Assembly: GCA_965224605.1 (NCBI GenBank)
Contig: CBDCZP010000008.1
Coordinates: 186,001-250,000 of the forward strand
Direction of reading: 5' to 3'
From: HyVt-477 sp965224605
Lineage (GTDB): Bacteria > Pseudomonadota > Gammaproteobacteria > Thiotrichales > Thiotrichaceae
Length of the DNA: 64,000 nucleotides
In this document: positions 16,715 to 24,034 of the stretch, in pieces
Layout: the number at the start of each line of letters is the position of its first letter
How positions within the stretch are numbered: the stretch's first letter is position 1
The notes under the pieces: generated by a model
What the model was told of the DNA's origin: nothing
Database searches by the model: none
Seen by the model: the letters and a program-made list of their open reading frames with translations, nothing else
Translations under genes and position numbers: made by a program

Positions 16715-18604
16715 AATTCTATTCCTGGTTGTATGATGTAATCGATGAATATGGCGGCGCTTTAAGCCGCCTTTGTAGTAGCCTTGTTCACGGATGTGTA
16801 GCTGGGTAACAAACGGCTTTAGATCGGGTTGCTTTGTTTTTTTGTGTTTTTTAGAAGTTGGGTTATCTGGTGACTCTTTGCCTGATCCGCTTTGCTTGAT
16901 CAGGCCACCCTTTTTGCTGTTTGAGTTTATTGGCGCGACTGAAGTCGCACGTCCTGTATTGGAGTAAACCGCACTAAACTGGACGTGCAGCTTTAGTCGT
17001 GCACGGTGTTTTTTTACCAATCCAACTGGAAAAAGATCCTGCTCAGTACCTCGCTGCACGGTGAGTGAGGCTGACGGGTAGCGCTTCTGAAAAAAGACAA
17101 TCTGGCTTTTATAACCCGTTAATTGTGTTGCTTTTGGCTCCCAGCAGGGCTGTAGTGCATTACCCATCTGGCGGCGTGGTTGATACAAACTATCCACCTC
17201 AAACAATAAAGTCAGCCACGGGAATTGCCGTACGATACGTTGGCGTAAAGAAAAGCTATTAGCATGTGAAAAGTGCCCCCAGTAACTGGCTAATGTGGCA
17301 CGTAACTTCGCTACAACTGATGGTTTTAGTTGCAACCAATAGCCTTGCCTTATACTGCCTCTCACCAACTGTCTTTGAAAGTGCTGAAGCTTGCCATACA
17401 AACTACCGACTACCCGACGACGTACCAAACGATAATGCGGGTAAGTGATATAGCCTAGAAAATCTACGCCTGATTTAATTGGCTTTGGCTCTGAAATTTC
17501 TTTTAGCTCAAGCTGTAATGCTTGTGTTAAAAACAGTTGTATGGCTTCACGCCATCGATACAAGGTAACGGGTGAATCTGCCAATAGAATAAAATCATCG
17601 ACGTAGCGTAAATAATGCCGACACTTCAGTTGGTGCTTAATTATTTGATCGAGTGGATTTAGATAAACGTTAGCAAAAAACTGGCTGGTTAGATTACCAA
17701 TAGGTAAGCCTTTTGTTACCCCTTTATAACCTAACTGTTTGTAGGCAGGGACGGTGTTTAGTAAAGCGGGATCTCCACGGTAGTGTGCATTAGCGGTGGT
17801 GTCGTGTTTTAACAGAGCATGGCAGAGCCAGCGTAGGGTGTCTGCGGCTTTGGGTGTTATTTTCTCCTGCTTGATGGATTTTCTTAGGCGATGCTGGATC
17901 TGCTTAAAAAGGATGGATCGGTCGATTTCGTTGAAGAAGTTTTTGATGTCTAGTTGTAGGTAGTAGCCACTCTGTTTAATACGACGGGAAGACTTGCCAA
18001 ACAAACCAACGTGTCTTCCACTTAACAGATGATGTGGTAAAAGTGGCACGTTAAGCCCCCTCCCCTTAGGAGGCTGTCGGGAAAGTGAAAAGTAGGTCGT
18101 ATAAGCGATAGCGTCATACGACAAAGCACCGTTAATACAGCAACTTGTCGGATGGCGTTCCTTATCCGACCTACAAATTGTAGCTTTTACAACACCCTCC
18201 CTCTGCGAGGGGGTGGAAGCTAGAAGCTTGGTCGAATCTACATAGCTGTGCATAAACGATTGCAAACGATCCACCGCTTTGTGTGTCCCCTTGCCTTTGC
18301 GATTAGAGTACACATCATGAATAAAAACAGGCTCAAACAAAACCTCAAGACGAGGCACTAGCCAGTGATGCACCACCCTGTCGGAAAAATCCGCCGCATG
18401 GATCTCCCTTGCTTTGGGCTTTTGTGCAATAAAACGAATCGAACGGGTGGGTGAATAGCTACGGTTGTGCAAGCTGCCTAGCGTTTCCAACAAATTATCC
18501 AACAAAGCCATTTCATAACGCTGCGCGTTTGCCGTATGGCGTTTATGCCGTCGGCATTCACGATAAGCGTTATATAGACTCTGGAAGGTAATAATCTGCT
18601 GCAA
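16715..18604 (-). CDS. DGR reverse transcriptase
   Basis: Error-prone reverse transcriptase that copies TR RNA and drives mutagenic homing. RT motifs are: N-terminal RSIRFIAQKPKAREIHAADF; YSNRKGKGTHKAVDRLQSFM; motif A LDIKNFFNEID (218-228); the DGR-specific GLPIGNLTSQFFANVYL (299 onward); catalytic YVDD (334-337); and SGVDFLGYITYPHYRL. The start is a TTG at 18604, eight bases from TR; no ATG lies close. Residues about 130-185 and 533-558 are translated dispersed repeats inserted in frame. No stop precedes the target 2 ATG, so the open frame runs 819 residues to 16145; the end given here is the point where target 2 begins. Confidence 0.92.
16931..17006. repeat. Palindromic repeat pair inside the RT reading frame
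   Basis: Unit ggcgcgactgaagtcgcacg and a second unit cgtgcagctttagtcgtgcac in inverted orientation. They belong to the same family as 14448-14516. They are translated within the C-terminal part of the RT frame without breaking it. Confidence 0.75.
18050..18215. repeat. Composite repeat inserted in the RT reading frame
   Basis: Outer arms ccccctccccttaggagg and ccctccctctgcgaggggg enclose a REP-like inverted pair (about 18092-18174: gtaggtcgtataagcg and cgttccttatccgacctac). The REP-like part recurs at 23921-24004. It falls between the RKGKGTHKAVDRLQSF block and motif A of the RT, where related RTs have only a short loop, and keeps the frame open. Confidence 0.75.
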
Positions 18605-18611
18605 CTCACTC

Positions 18612-18739
18612 TCCGCTACGTACTAATCGAACGTAGTTGTTATTGTTCTTGCTGTTCGCGTTGTCGTTGCCATTATTGAAATTGACTTTCCATGCGTTGG
18701 CACCATTAGGCGCGTACGGCGAGGAAGACCAATACAACG
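18612..18739 (-). repeat. DGR template repeat (TR)
   Basis: 128-bp non-mutated template between avd and the RT gene. Its virtual translation is rich in Asn from AAC/AAT codons (NFNNGNDNANSK, then NNNN), the mutable codons expected of a DGR template. It aligns gap-free with VR1 (19441-19568) and VR2 (16151-16275). All differences are at coding-strand adenines. The downstream flank reads GGAGAGTGAG instead of the VRs' GGACAGTGAT. TR is probably read as RNA; the open frame across it (18606-19079) is a by-product of its origin from a coding sequence. Confidence 0.95.
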
Positions 18740-19053
18740 TTTTACTCGTGAAGTTCGAACCTAATGAGTTAGCATCCATAAACAGCCCCCTCTCCCCTAG
18801 GTTCCGGTTGCACAGAGGGCTAGGGTGAGGGGTATGATAAGTCAGCTGTTTAGCTTCCTCTTCTACCCCCTTCCCAACCCTCCCCCTGCTAGGTGGAGGG
18901 AGTTTTCGTGCTTTCTGAACAGTAACTTGTGAGCATCCAGTCGGTAGCTCAACAGGCTTATCATCATGCGAGCCGAAACTCGCCCCACGAGCGCACAGTG
19001 AATCAGCACGCGCTTTATGCAAAGCATAAAACTGCTGGCTGTGCCAAGCATGG
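18740..19053. other. Spacer between avd and TR, containing GC-rich palindromic repeats
   Basis: No credible gene. Next to TR it has about 40 bp that could be a remnant of target-like sequence. Then come palindromic repeats: ccccctctcccctag (18784) with ctagggtgagggg, and ccctccccctgctagg. Near avd a small hairpin (tttatgcaaagcataaa, about 19014-19030) is seen. Part of this spacer may belong to the structured TR-containing RNA. Confidence 0.5.
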
Positions 19054-19404
19054 CTACACACGACGCAACCATCCACCACTCTGTTTACCTATCTGCACTG
19101 CCAGCACAGACAAGCGTTCAAACTCCGCAAAGTTACGGAATATGTGTAATTCTTTTGCCAGTTGGATTTGTAGCTTTAAATCATCCACTGCCATCACTAA
19201 TTGTTGGATAACGATGCGCTTATCCTCAGCTTGCTGAGACGGGTGATTAAACGCACGGTTAATTAACCGACACACTCGCATCACTTGCTGGCGCATTTCA
19301 CTACCCAGTGTGTATTTGTGATAACGAGGAAAGTGACGCACTACCTGCTCCATATCCAGCATCAAAGCCGTAGCATCTCTCCAGATAGGAATCGATTTAT
19401 GCAT
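19054..19404 (-). CDS. avd: DGR accessory variability determinant
   Basis: Avd is the small, basic, pentameric four-helix-bundle protein that binds the DGR RT and TR RNA and is required for cDNA synthesis and homing. The product has 116 residues, the normal size, with helices such as ATALMLDMEQVVRHFPRYHKY, GSEMRQQVMRVCRLINRAF and AVDDLKLQIQLAKEL, and it ends in the family's typical QIGKQSGGWLRR. AGGA lies six bases before the ATG. It sits between target 1 and TR, the same order as in the Bordetella phage BPP-1 element. Confidence 0.9.
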   Translation of the reverse strand: MHKSIPIWRDATALMLDMEQVVRHFPRYHKYTLGSEMRQQVMRVCRLINRAFNHPSQQAEDKRIVIQQLVMAVDDLKLQIQLAKELHIFRNFAEFERLSVLAVQIGKQSGGWLRRV

Positions 19405-19434
19405 TCGTTATCCTCATTAAAACAAAAGTCAAAA

Positions 19435-22400
19435 TCACTGTCCGCTACGTACTAATCGAACGTAGTTGCTATTGAACTTGCTGCTCGCGCCGTCGCTGCC
19501 ATTATCGAAACCGACTCCCCATGCGCCGGCACCATTAGGCGCGTACGGCGAGGAAGACCAATACAACGATGAAATTGTGTTAGGAAAGTAATCCGTATCT
19601 ATCGCAGGGTTAAACCGATCACGGCTAACCAATGAGCGTAGCTCTTCACGTGTGGGTAAGCGCCAGTCTGTGGCTCCACATATTCCGTTTCCATTGCTGG
19701 ACGCATTTACGCTAGCAACATAGGCTTCTGTGTTACACAGTGGTAGACCACAACCTATTGCTGGTACTGAGCCAGAATGCCTGAACACTTCTGTTGCATT
19801 GACTTTGAATTTCAGGAAGTCAAATCCTCCCTCGGAGGATGCATGATAGTAAAAGCTAATATTAACTGCCTCTGTAAAGGTAACAATCCAATCAACGGAT
19901 GCTGTTTGACTATCATCAATATCTGTATTTTTTAAGCCTTTACTACCAATTTTGGCAGTATCAGAACTCACCCAACTAGCATCTGATCCTGGTGTTTGTT
20001 GCCATTCAACGGGCAATGCTCCGTCTTCAAAGTCAAAGAGGTGAAGCTGGTTATTGGTGTCTACACTTTCTACTAACAGATGGTCAATATAGACTTCATC
20101 ATCCGTTGTGCTGACACTACCGTCTTTTTCGTAGCTTACACTTAGGGTGTAGTCGCCTGGCTGCAATGTTCCTGTATAGAGTTGCCAGTCACCAGAGTAG
20201 CCTGAATTGCCACCGTTGGTGGTTATATCTTGGCTGTACCAGTTATATCTGTGGCCTTTATCCTGTAAACCATTATCATCAGTTTTTACTTCCCAGATGA
20301 GTCCTGTTACGTTGTCTTTGATACAACTGAAGGTGTTTGCGGATTGATCTGCCAGTGCTACGCCATTGACATCTAGCTTAGTGTAGCTAAAGCCTTTATG
20401 CCCGTCACTATTGTCGTTGGTCGCTGAGTCTGCATCGCGTCCTGAGGTTGCATCTTGCCCTGCGGGGATGGGGTCGCCTTCGGCATCGGTGGTGTTGCCG
20501 CAATCTTCGCTGTTGCTGTGGTTGCCGCTACCCGCGCCATAGGCATAATCACCACACTGGGTAATGCCTGTGTCGTTTAGTTTGCCTGTGGGGGTCGGCT
20601 GCTCTACACCTACGGGGGTGGCTGTTGCTACTGTGCTGGCTTGCCCTGCTCCGTTGGTGTTTTTTGGGACGACGACAAAGTAATATTGGGTGCCATTGCT
20701 GAGTGTGGTTATTACCGATGGGCTAGTGCTGTCTGCCCGTATTGCGCCATTTTCTAAGATGGCACAGTTTGTTGGGTCGGTGATGGTTTCTGTTGCTTGG
20801 CAGATGTCGTAGCTTGTTGCATCACTTACCGCATTCCAGCTTAATGTAACTTGCTGATTACCTGTTTGTGCTTGTATGTTTTGTGGCTGTGCGGGTAGGT
20901 TGAGTATGGTGATGGTTACGGTGTCTGTATCGTTTGCCGTTGGGTTTGCATCGTCTGTTACGGTTAATGTTAGTGTCTGCTCGGTGTTTTCACTGACGCT
21001 GGGGGCTGTAAAGGTCGGCTGAGGTGCGGTTGCGCTGCTGAGATTAGTAGCGGGTGACCAACTATAACTTAATGTGTCGCCTGTATCGGGGTCTGTGCTG
21101 GCTGTGCCGTCCAGAGTGATGGTTTTTCCTTCCAAAACTTGTACATTGGTTCCTGCATTCGCTGTGGGTGCATCGTTTATCGCAGCTATGGTAATACTAA
21201 CGCTAGCTGCTGTTGAATCTGCCGTGCCATCATTGACTTTGTAGGTAAAGCTGTCACTGCCGTTGTAGTTAGCATCGGGTGTATAAGTGGCTGTGTTGCC
21301 CGTTATGCTGATGCTGCCATGTGCGGGGTCGGTCGCTTTAATATAGGTTAGGCTGTCTCCATCGGCATCTGAACCCGTAAGTGTTATGGCTTTATCGGTA
21401 TCTTCGTTGGTAGTTGCACTTATATTCTCTGCTATTGGCGTGTCATTGATACCGCCTACATTTATGCTTACGGCTACCGTTGCTGAGTCTACCATGCCGT
21501 CATTGACTTTGTAGGTGAAGCTGTCATTGCCGTTGTAGTTGGCAATGGGTGTATAGGTGGCTGTGTTGCCCGTGATGCTGATACTGCCGTGTGTAGGGTC
21601 GCTTACTTTTATATAGGTTAGGCTATCGCCGTCAATGTCACTGCCATTTAAGGTGATAGCTTTGGGTGTGTCTTCTTGAGCGATACTGCTTACTGCATTG
21701 GCTACTGGCGCATCATTAACGGCAGTTACGGTAATACTGACGGTAGCTGCTGTTGAATCTGCTGTGCCATCATTGACTTTGTAGGTGAAGCTGTCACTGC
21801 CGTTGTAGTTGGCATCAGGTGTATAAGTGGCTGTGTTGCCCGTGATGCTGACAGAGCCGTGTGTGGGATCGGTGACGTTGACATAGGTAAGGCTGTCTCC
21901 ATCGGCATCTGTACCGTTTAGTGTTATGGCTTTATTGCTATCTTCGTTGCTACTGCTATTCACTGCAAGCGCTACCGGCACTGTATTTTCAGGGATAACC
22001 CAATTGGGCAAGCCACTTAAATCATTGGCATCGGGTGGGTTTATTACCCCTTTATTGCTTAGGTTACTTGCCAGGGTATTCATTATCCCTGCTTCACCTG
22101 CTGCGATTGCTATGGGTTGTAGATTCGCTGTTTCAAACGTGCCATCTACCTTGAAGTCATCCGTTAATGTATTGAGCAAGGTGGTATTCCCGCCTATTGA
22201 CATAAAACTACCTGAGAAGAGTAATAGTACGGCATTTGCGTTGCTACTTGCACCGTCTCCATTATGCAGGTCAAGTTGGTTTGAGTTTATGGCGGGTAGG
22301 CTTAATGCACTTTGTAGCTCTCCTTCTGCTGAGGTTTTCGCGGTAGCTAATGAGTCGCTATTATTTTGTACGCGGTATTTAATACGTGCTGCTACAAAAT

Positions 22401-22740
22401 GGCTAAACAGGTTGACGTTTATGGATTGGTTGCCTGTAGCTATTTGTTGAATGCTATTGAGTGTGACGGGGGCTGTTGTGATCTGATCGTTGTATTCATC
22501 GTAGAACTGACCACTGACTGTTTCTTCAGCCCAACCTGACCAATTAGTGGTAAGCGTGTATGCTCCCAGGTTATTACTAACGGTGCCTTGTGAGCGGTTT
22601 GTGCCATCGCTGGCTGTAGCGGTTAGTTGTTGTAGGGTTATGGTCGAGCCTGTTTGGAATGCACCTTTTTGTACGATTCCGCTGACTGTAGTATTGCCAC
22701 CCCCACCATCACATGCTGTTAGTGCGAGTGGAACTAGCAA
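19435..22740 (-). CDS. DGR target protein 1: multidomain surface lipoprotein with variable C-terminus
   Basis: About 1,100 residues. The lipobox LTAC lies near the start. Three cadherin/VCBS-like repeats follow at about 262-530 (DADGDSLTY, TPDANYNGSDSFTYKVNDG), then a PKD-like domain (about 530-610), an fibronectin-III-like domain (about 613-713), and a DUF1566 domain split by an inserted beta-rich domain (about 842-980). The last 43 residues are VR1. The likely role is surface adhesion or ligand binding with a diversified tip. The start is uncertain. In the lipoprotein frame only TTG (22740) or an upstream CTG is available. An ATG with AAGGGG five bases upstream (22812-22814) is out of frame because of the 7-bp repeat at 22761-22788. 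Confidence 0.88.
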   Translation of the reverse strand: MLVPLALTACDGGGGNTTVSGIVQKGAFQTGSTITLQQLTATASDGTNRSQGTVSNNLGAYTLTTNWSGWAEETVSGQFYDEYNDQITTAPVTLNSIQQIATGNQSINVNLFSHFVAARIKYRVQNNSDSLATAKTSAEGELQSALSLPAINSNQLDLHNGDGASSNANAVLLLFSGSFMSIGGNTTLLNTLTDDFKVDGTFETANLQPIAIAAGEAGIMNTLASNLSNKGVINPPDANDLSGLPNWVIPENTVPVALAVNSSSNEDSNKAITLNGTDADGDSLTYVNVTDPTHGSVSITGNTATYTPDANYNGSDSFTYKVNDGTADSTAATVSITVTAVNDAPVANAVSSIAQEDTPKAITLNGSDIDGDSLTYIKVSDPTHGSISITGNTATYTPIANYNGNDSFTYKVNDGMVDSATVAVSINVGGINDTPIAENISATTNEDTDKAITLTGSDADGDSLTYIKATDPAHGSISITGNTATYTPDANYNGSDSFTYKVNDGTADSTAASVSITIAAINDAPTANAGTNVQVLEGKTITLDGTASTDPDTGDTLSYSWSPATNLSSATAPQPTFTAPSVSENTEQTLTLTVTDDANPTANDTDTVTITILNLPAQPQNIQAQTGNQQVTLSWNAVSDATSYDICQATETITDPTNCAILENGAIRADSTSPSVITTLSNGTQYYFVVVPKNTNGAGQASTVATATPVGVEQPTPTGKLNDTGITQCGDYAYGAGSGNHSNSEDCGNTTDAEGDPIPAGQDATSGRDADSATNDNSDGHKGFSYTKLDVNGVALADQSANTFSCIKDNVTGLIWEVKTDDNGLQDKGHRYNWYSQDITTNGGNSGYSGDWQLYTGTLQPGDYTLSVSYEKDGSVSTTDDEVYIDHLLVESVDTNNQLHLFDFEDGALPVEWQQTPGSDASWVSSDTAKIGSKGLKNTDIDDSQTASVDWIVTFTEAVNISFYYHASSEGGFDFLKFKVNATEVFRHSGSVPAIGCGLPLCNTEAYVASVNASSNGNGICGATDWRLPTREELRSLVSRDRFNPAIDTDYFPNTISSLYWSSSPYAPNGAGAWGVGFDNGSDGASSKFNSNYVRLVRSGQ
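19441..19568 (-). repeat. DGR variable repeat VR1
   Basis: 128-bp copy of TR at the 3' end of target 1. It has 14 substitutions relative to TR, all at coding-strand A (12 A to G, 2 A to T), for example AAA to GGA, AAC to TTC and AAT to GAT. The hairpin CTACGT / ACGTAG (19445-19465) near its end is unchanged, as expected for the region where homing initiates. Confidence 0.95.
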
Positions 22741-22760
22741 TAAAGCAACTAGTTTAACCA

Positions 22761-22788
22761 GTGTTGAGTGTTGAGTGTTGAGTGTTGA
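22761..22788. repeat. Four tandem copies of a 7-bp repeat at the start of target 1
   Basis: The unit gtgttga (CTCAACA-type on the coding strand) is present four times plus a partial copy, between the ATG at 22814 and the lipoprotein signal sequence. Seven is not a multiple of three, so each gain or loss of a unit changes the frame. Two, five or eight copies would join the ATG to the LALTAC lipoprotein frame; four copies do not. Confidence 0.85.
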
Positions 22789-22870
22789 GAAACAGTATTG
22801 GTTGCGTAGCCCATGAAAACCCCTTTATTTGCCCGTTTAATTTCGTTGTTAATACGTATAATTATACCTG

Positions 22871-23068
22871 ATTACCCACTTGTCTAAGCTAAAATATGAC
22901 CCGTTGCATAATAATCAAGACTTAACAGTAGTTGTGCAAAGAAGGAACGACGTGCGCAACGTGCCACATCTTGTTGCGCACGCTACGCTTTGCACAACCT
23001 ACTATTTTCGTGAAGTATTTTAATGCTTTCTTGTGTTTGTGTAAGTATGGCTTAGACAAGTGGGTAAT
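22871..23068. mobile_element. MITE-like element (198 bp) upstream of target 1
   Basis: Perfect 19-bp terminal inverted repeats (attacccacttgtctaagc at 22871-22889 and its complement at 23050-23068). An inner inverted pair is centred on gttgtgcaaag / ctttgcacaac, with gtgcgcaac / gttgcgcac further inside. There is no ORF of note. The end nearest target 1 abuts a TATAAT hexamer (about 22862-22867, minus strand), so the element may contribute part of that gene's promoter. Confidence 0.75.
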
Positions 23069-23228
23069 TATATAGCATTACATTAATAATGAATAGTTTT
23101 ATAACCTTTCAACCATCAGTAGAATAAGATCAACTCAATTCTGAGTAGGATGGACGAATAGTGAGCTATTGGCTGTGTTTTTTGAACAAAACTCTGGAGG
23201 ATTTCAACCTCTTTAATGGGACTATTCT

Positions 23229-23254
23229 GGCGCGGCTGAAGCCGCACGCCCTGA
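23229..23254. repeat. Palindromic repeat, GGCGCGGCTGAAGCCGCAC family
   Basis: Single well-conserved unit just downstream of the DUF938 gene stop (minus strand). The core GGCTGAAGCC can form a hairpin and might also serve as a transcript 3' end. It has relatives at 14448, 16106 and 16931. Confidence 0.65.
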
Positions 23255-23267
23255 TCTGACAGTTTAC

Positions 23268-23867
23268 TTATATCTGTTTTCGCCACACAAGAATACGGTT
23301 ATTGGCTGGCATTTCATAATCATCTTGTAAGACCATGTTTGCTTTTTCTGCCAAGTCATTAAGCCATTCAAAGTCGCGTATTGCACTTTTCTGATCATTG
23401 TTCTTGAGCCAGACATCAAAACGCGCATTACTTTCACTGGTATAATTACCCTGATAATTAAAAGGGCCATAGAGTACCAACAAGCCTCCCGCTTCCAATG
23501 CATTGCCGATGCCTGTAAATAAACATTTGACGTCTTCTTTTCCCATGATATGCACGGCATTTGCTGAAAATATGGCATCAAAGGAAGGGAGTTGTTGCCA
23601 AGCATGAACATCACAGGCCGCTAGTGATACAGGAGGGAGTACATTTTTTAAAGCGGCTTCGATTATCCATAACCGGATACCTGAATGATTGTCTTCAAGG
23701 TCGCTGGTTTGCCAGCTTAGATGAGGTATTTTTTCTGCGAAGTAGACCGCATGTTGCCCTGTGCCACTGCCAATTTCAAGCACACGACTGCTGTTGGCAA
23801 AGAGTGGCTTGATGATTGCTAAAATTGGCTCACGATTTTGATCGCAGGACTCGGAGTAGGGTCTCAT
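23268..23867 (-). CDS. DUF938 family SAM-dependent methyltransferase
   Basis: 199-residue protein with a class I methyltransferase fold: motif I VLEIGSGTGQHAVYFA (about 29-44), the acidic motif II region (WQTSDLEDN), FDAIFSANAVHIM (motif IV) and GLLVLYGPFNYQG. The overall pattern matches DUF938 (PF06080-type) proteins, whose substrate is unknown. It starts RPYSESCDQNREPIL, typical for the family. It is isolated between repeats. Confidence 0.85.
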   Translation of the reverse strand: MRPYSESCDQNREPILAIIKPLFANSSRVLEIGSGTGQHAVYFAEKIPHLSWQTSDLEDNHSGIRLWIIEAALKNVLPPVSLAACDVHAWQQLPSFDAIFSANAVHIMGKEDVKCLFTGIGNALEAGGLLVLYGPFNYQGNYTSESNARFDVWLKNNDQKSAIRDFEWLNDLAEKANMVLQDDYEMPANNRILVWRKQI

Positions 23868-23920
23868 GCTTTTTTATCTCCCTTGCTTGTAAATGGGTTA
23901 CCGCCCAGAAAGCAGGTGTT

Positions 23921-24004
23921 TGTAGGTCGGATAAGGAACGCCATCCGGCAAGTGATTGATTAACTTTTCTTCGTCGGATGGAGTTAGTGCTTATCCGACT
24001 TACA
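23921..24004. repeat. REP-like inverted repeat pair
   Basis: Arms tgtaggtcggataaggaac and gtgcttatccgacttaca with inner cgccatccgg / gtcggatgg. It is the same family as the element inside the RT frame at 18092-18174. It is intergenic, between the DUF938 and FemAB-like genes. Confidence 0.75.
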
Positions 24005-24034
24005 GCTCTTCTTCAGTCTTTTCTGGACGCTTAA

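Noticed and set aside
18606..19079. 157-residue ORF ending in a DUF1566-like sequence
   Set aside because: It is the DGR template repeat with upstream repeats and spacer read as protein; Asn-rich codons mark the template, and there is no signal peptide or complete domain.
21180..21980. Repeated blocks resembling a repeat array or CRISPR
   Set aside because: They are in-frame cadherin/VCBS-like domain repeats of target 1, about 280 bp each, with coding-type variation and no spacers.
21926..22450. 174-residue plus-strand ORF opposite target 1
   Set aside because: It lies entirely antisense to a well-supported lipoprotein gene and has no recognisable domain or ribosome binding site.
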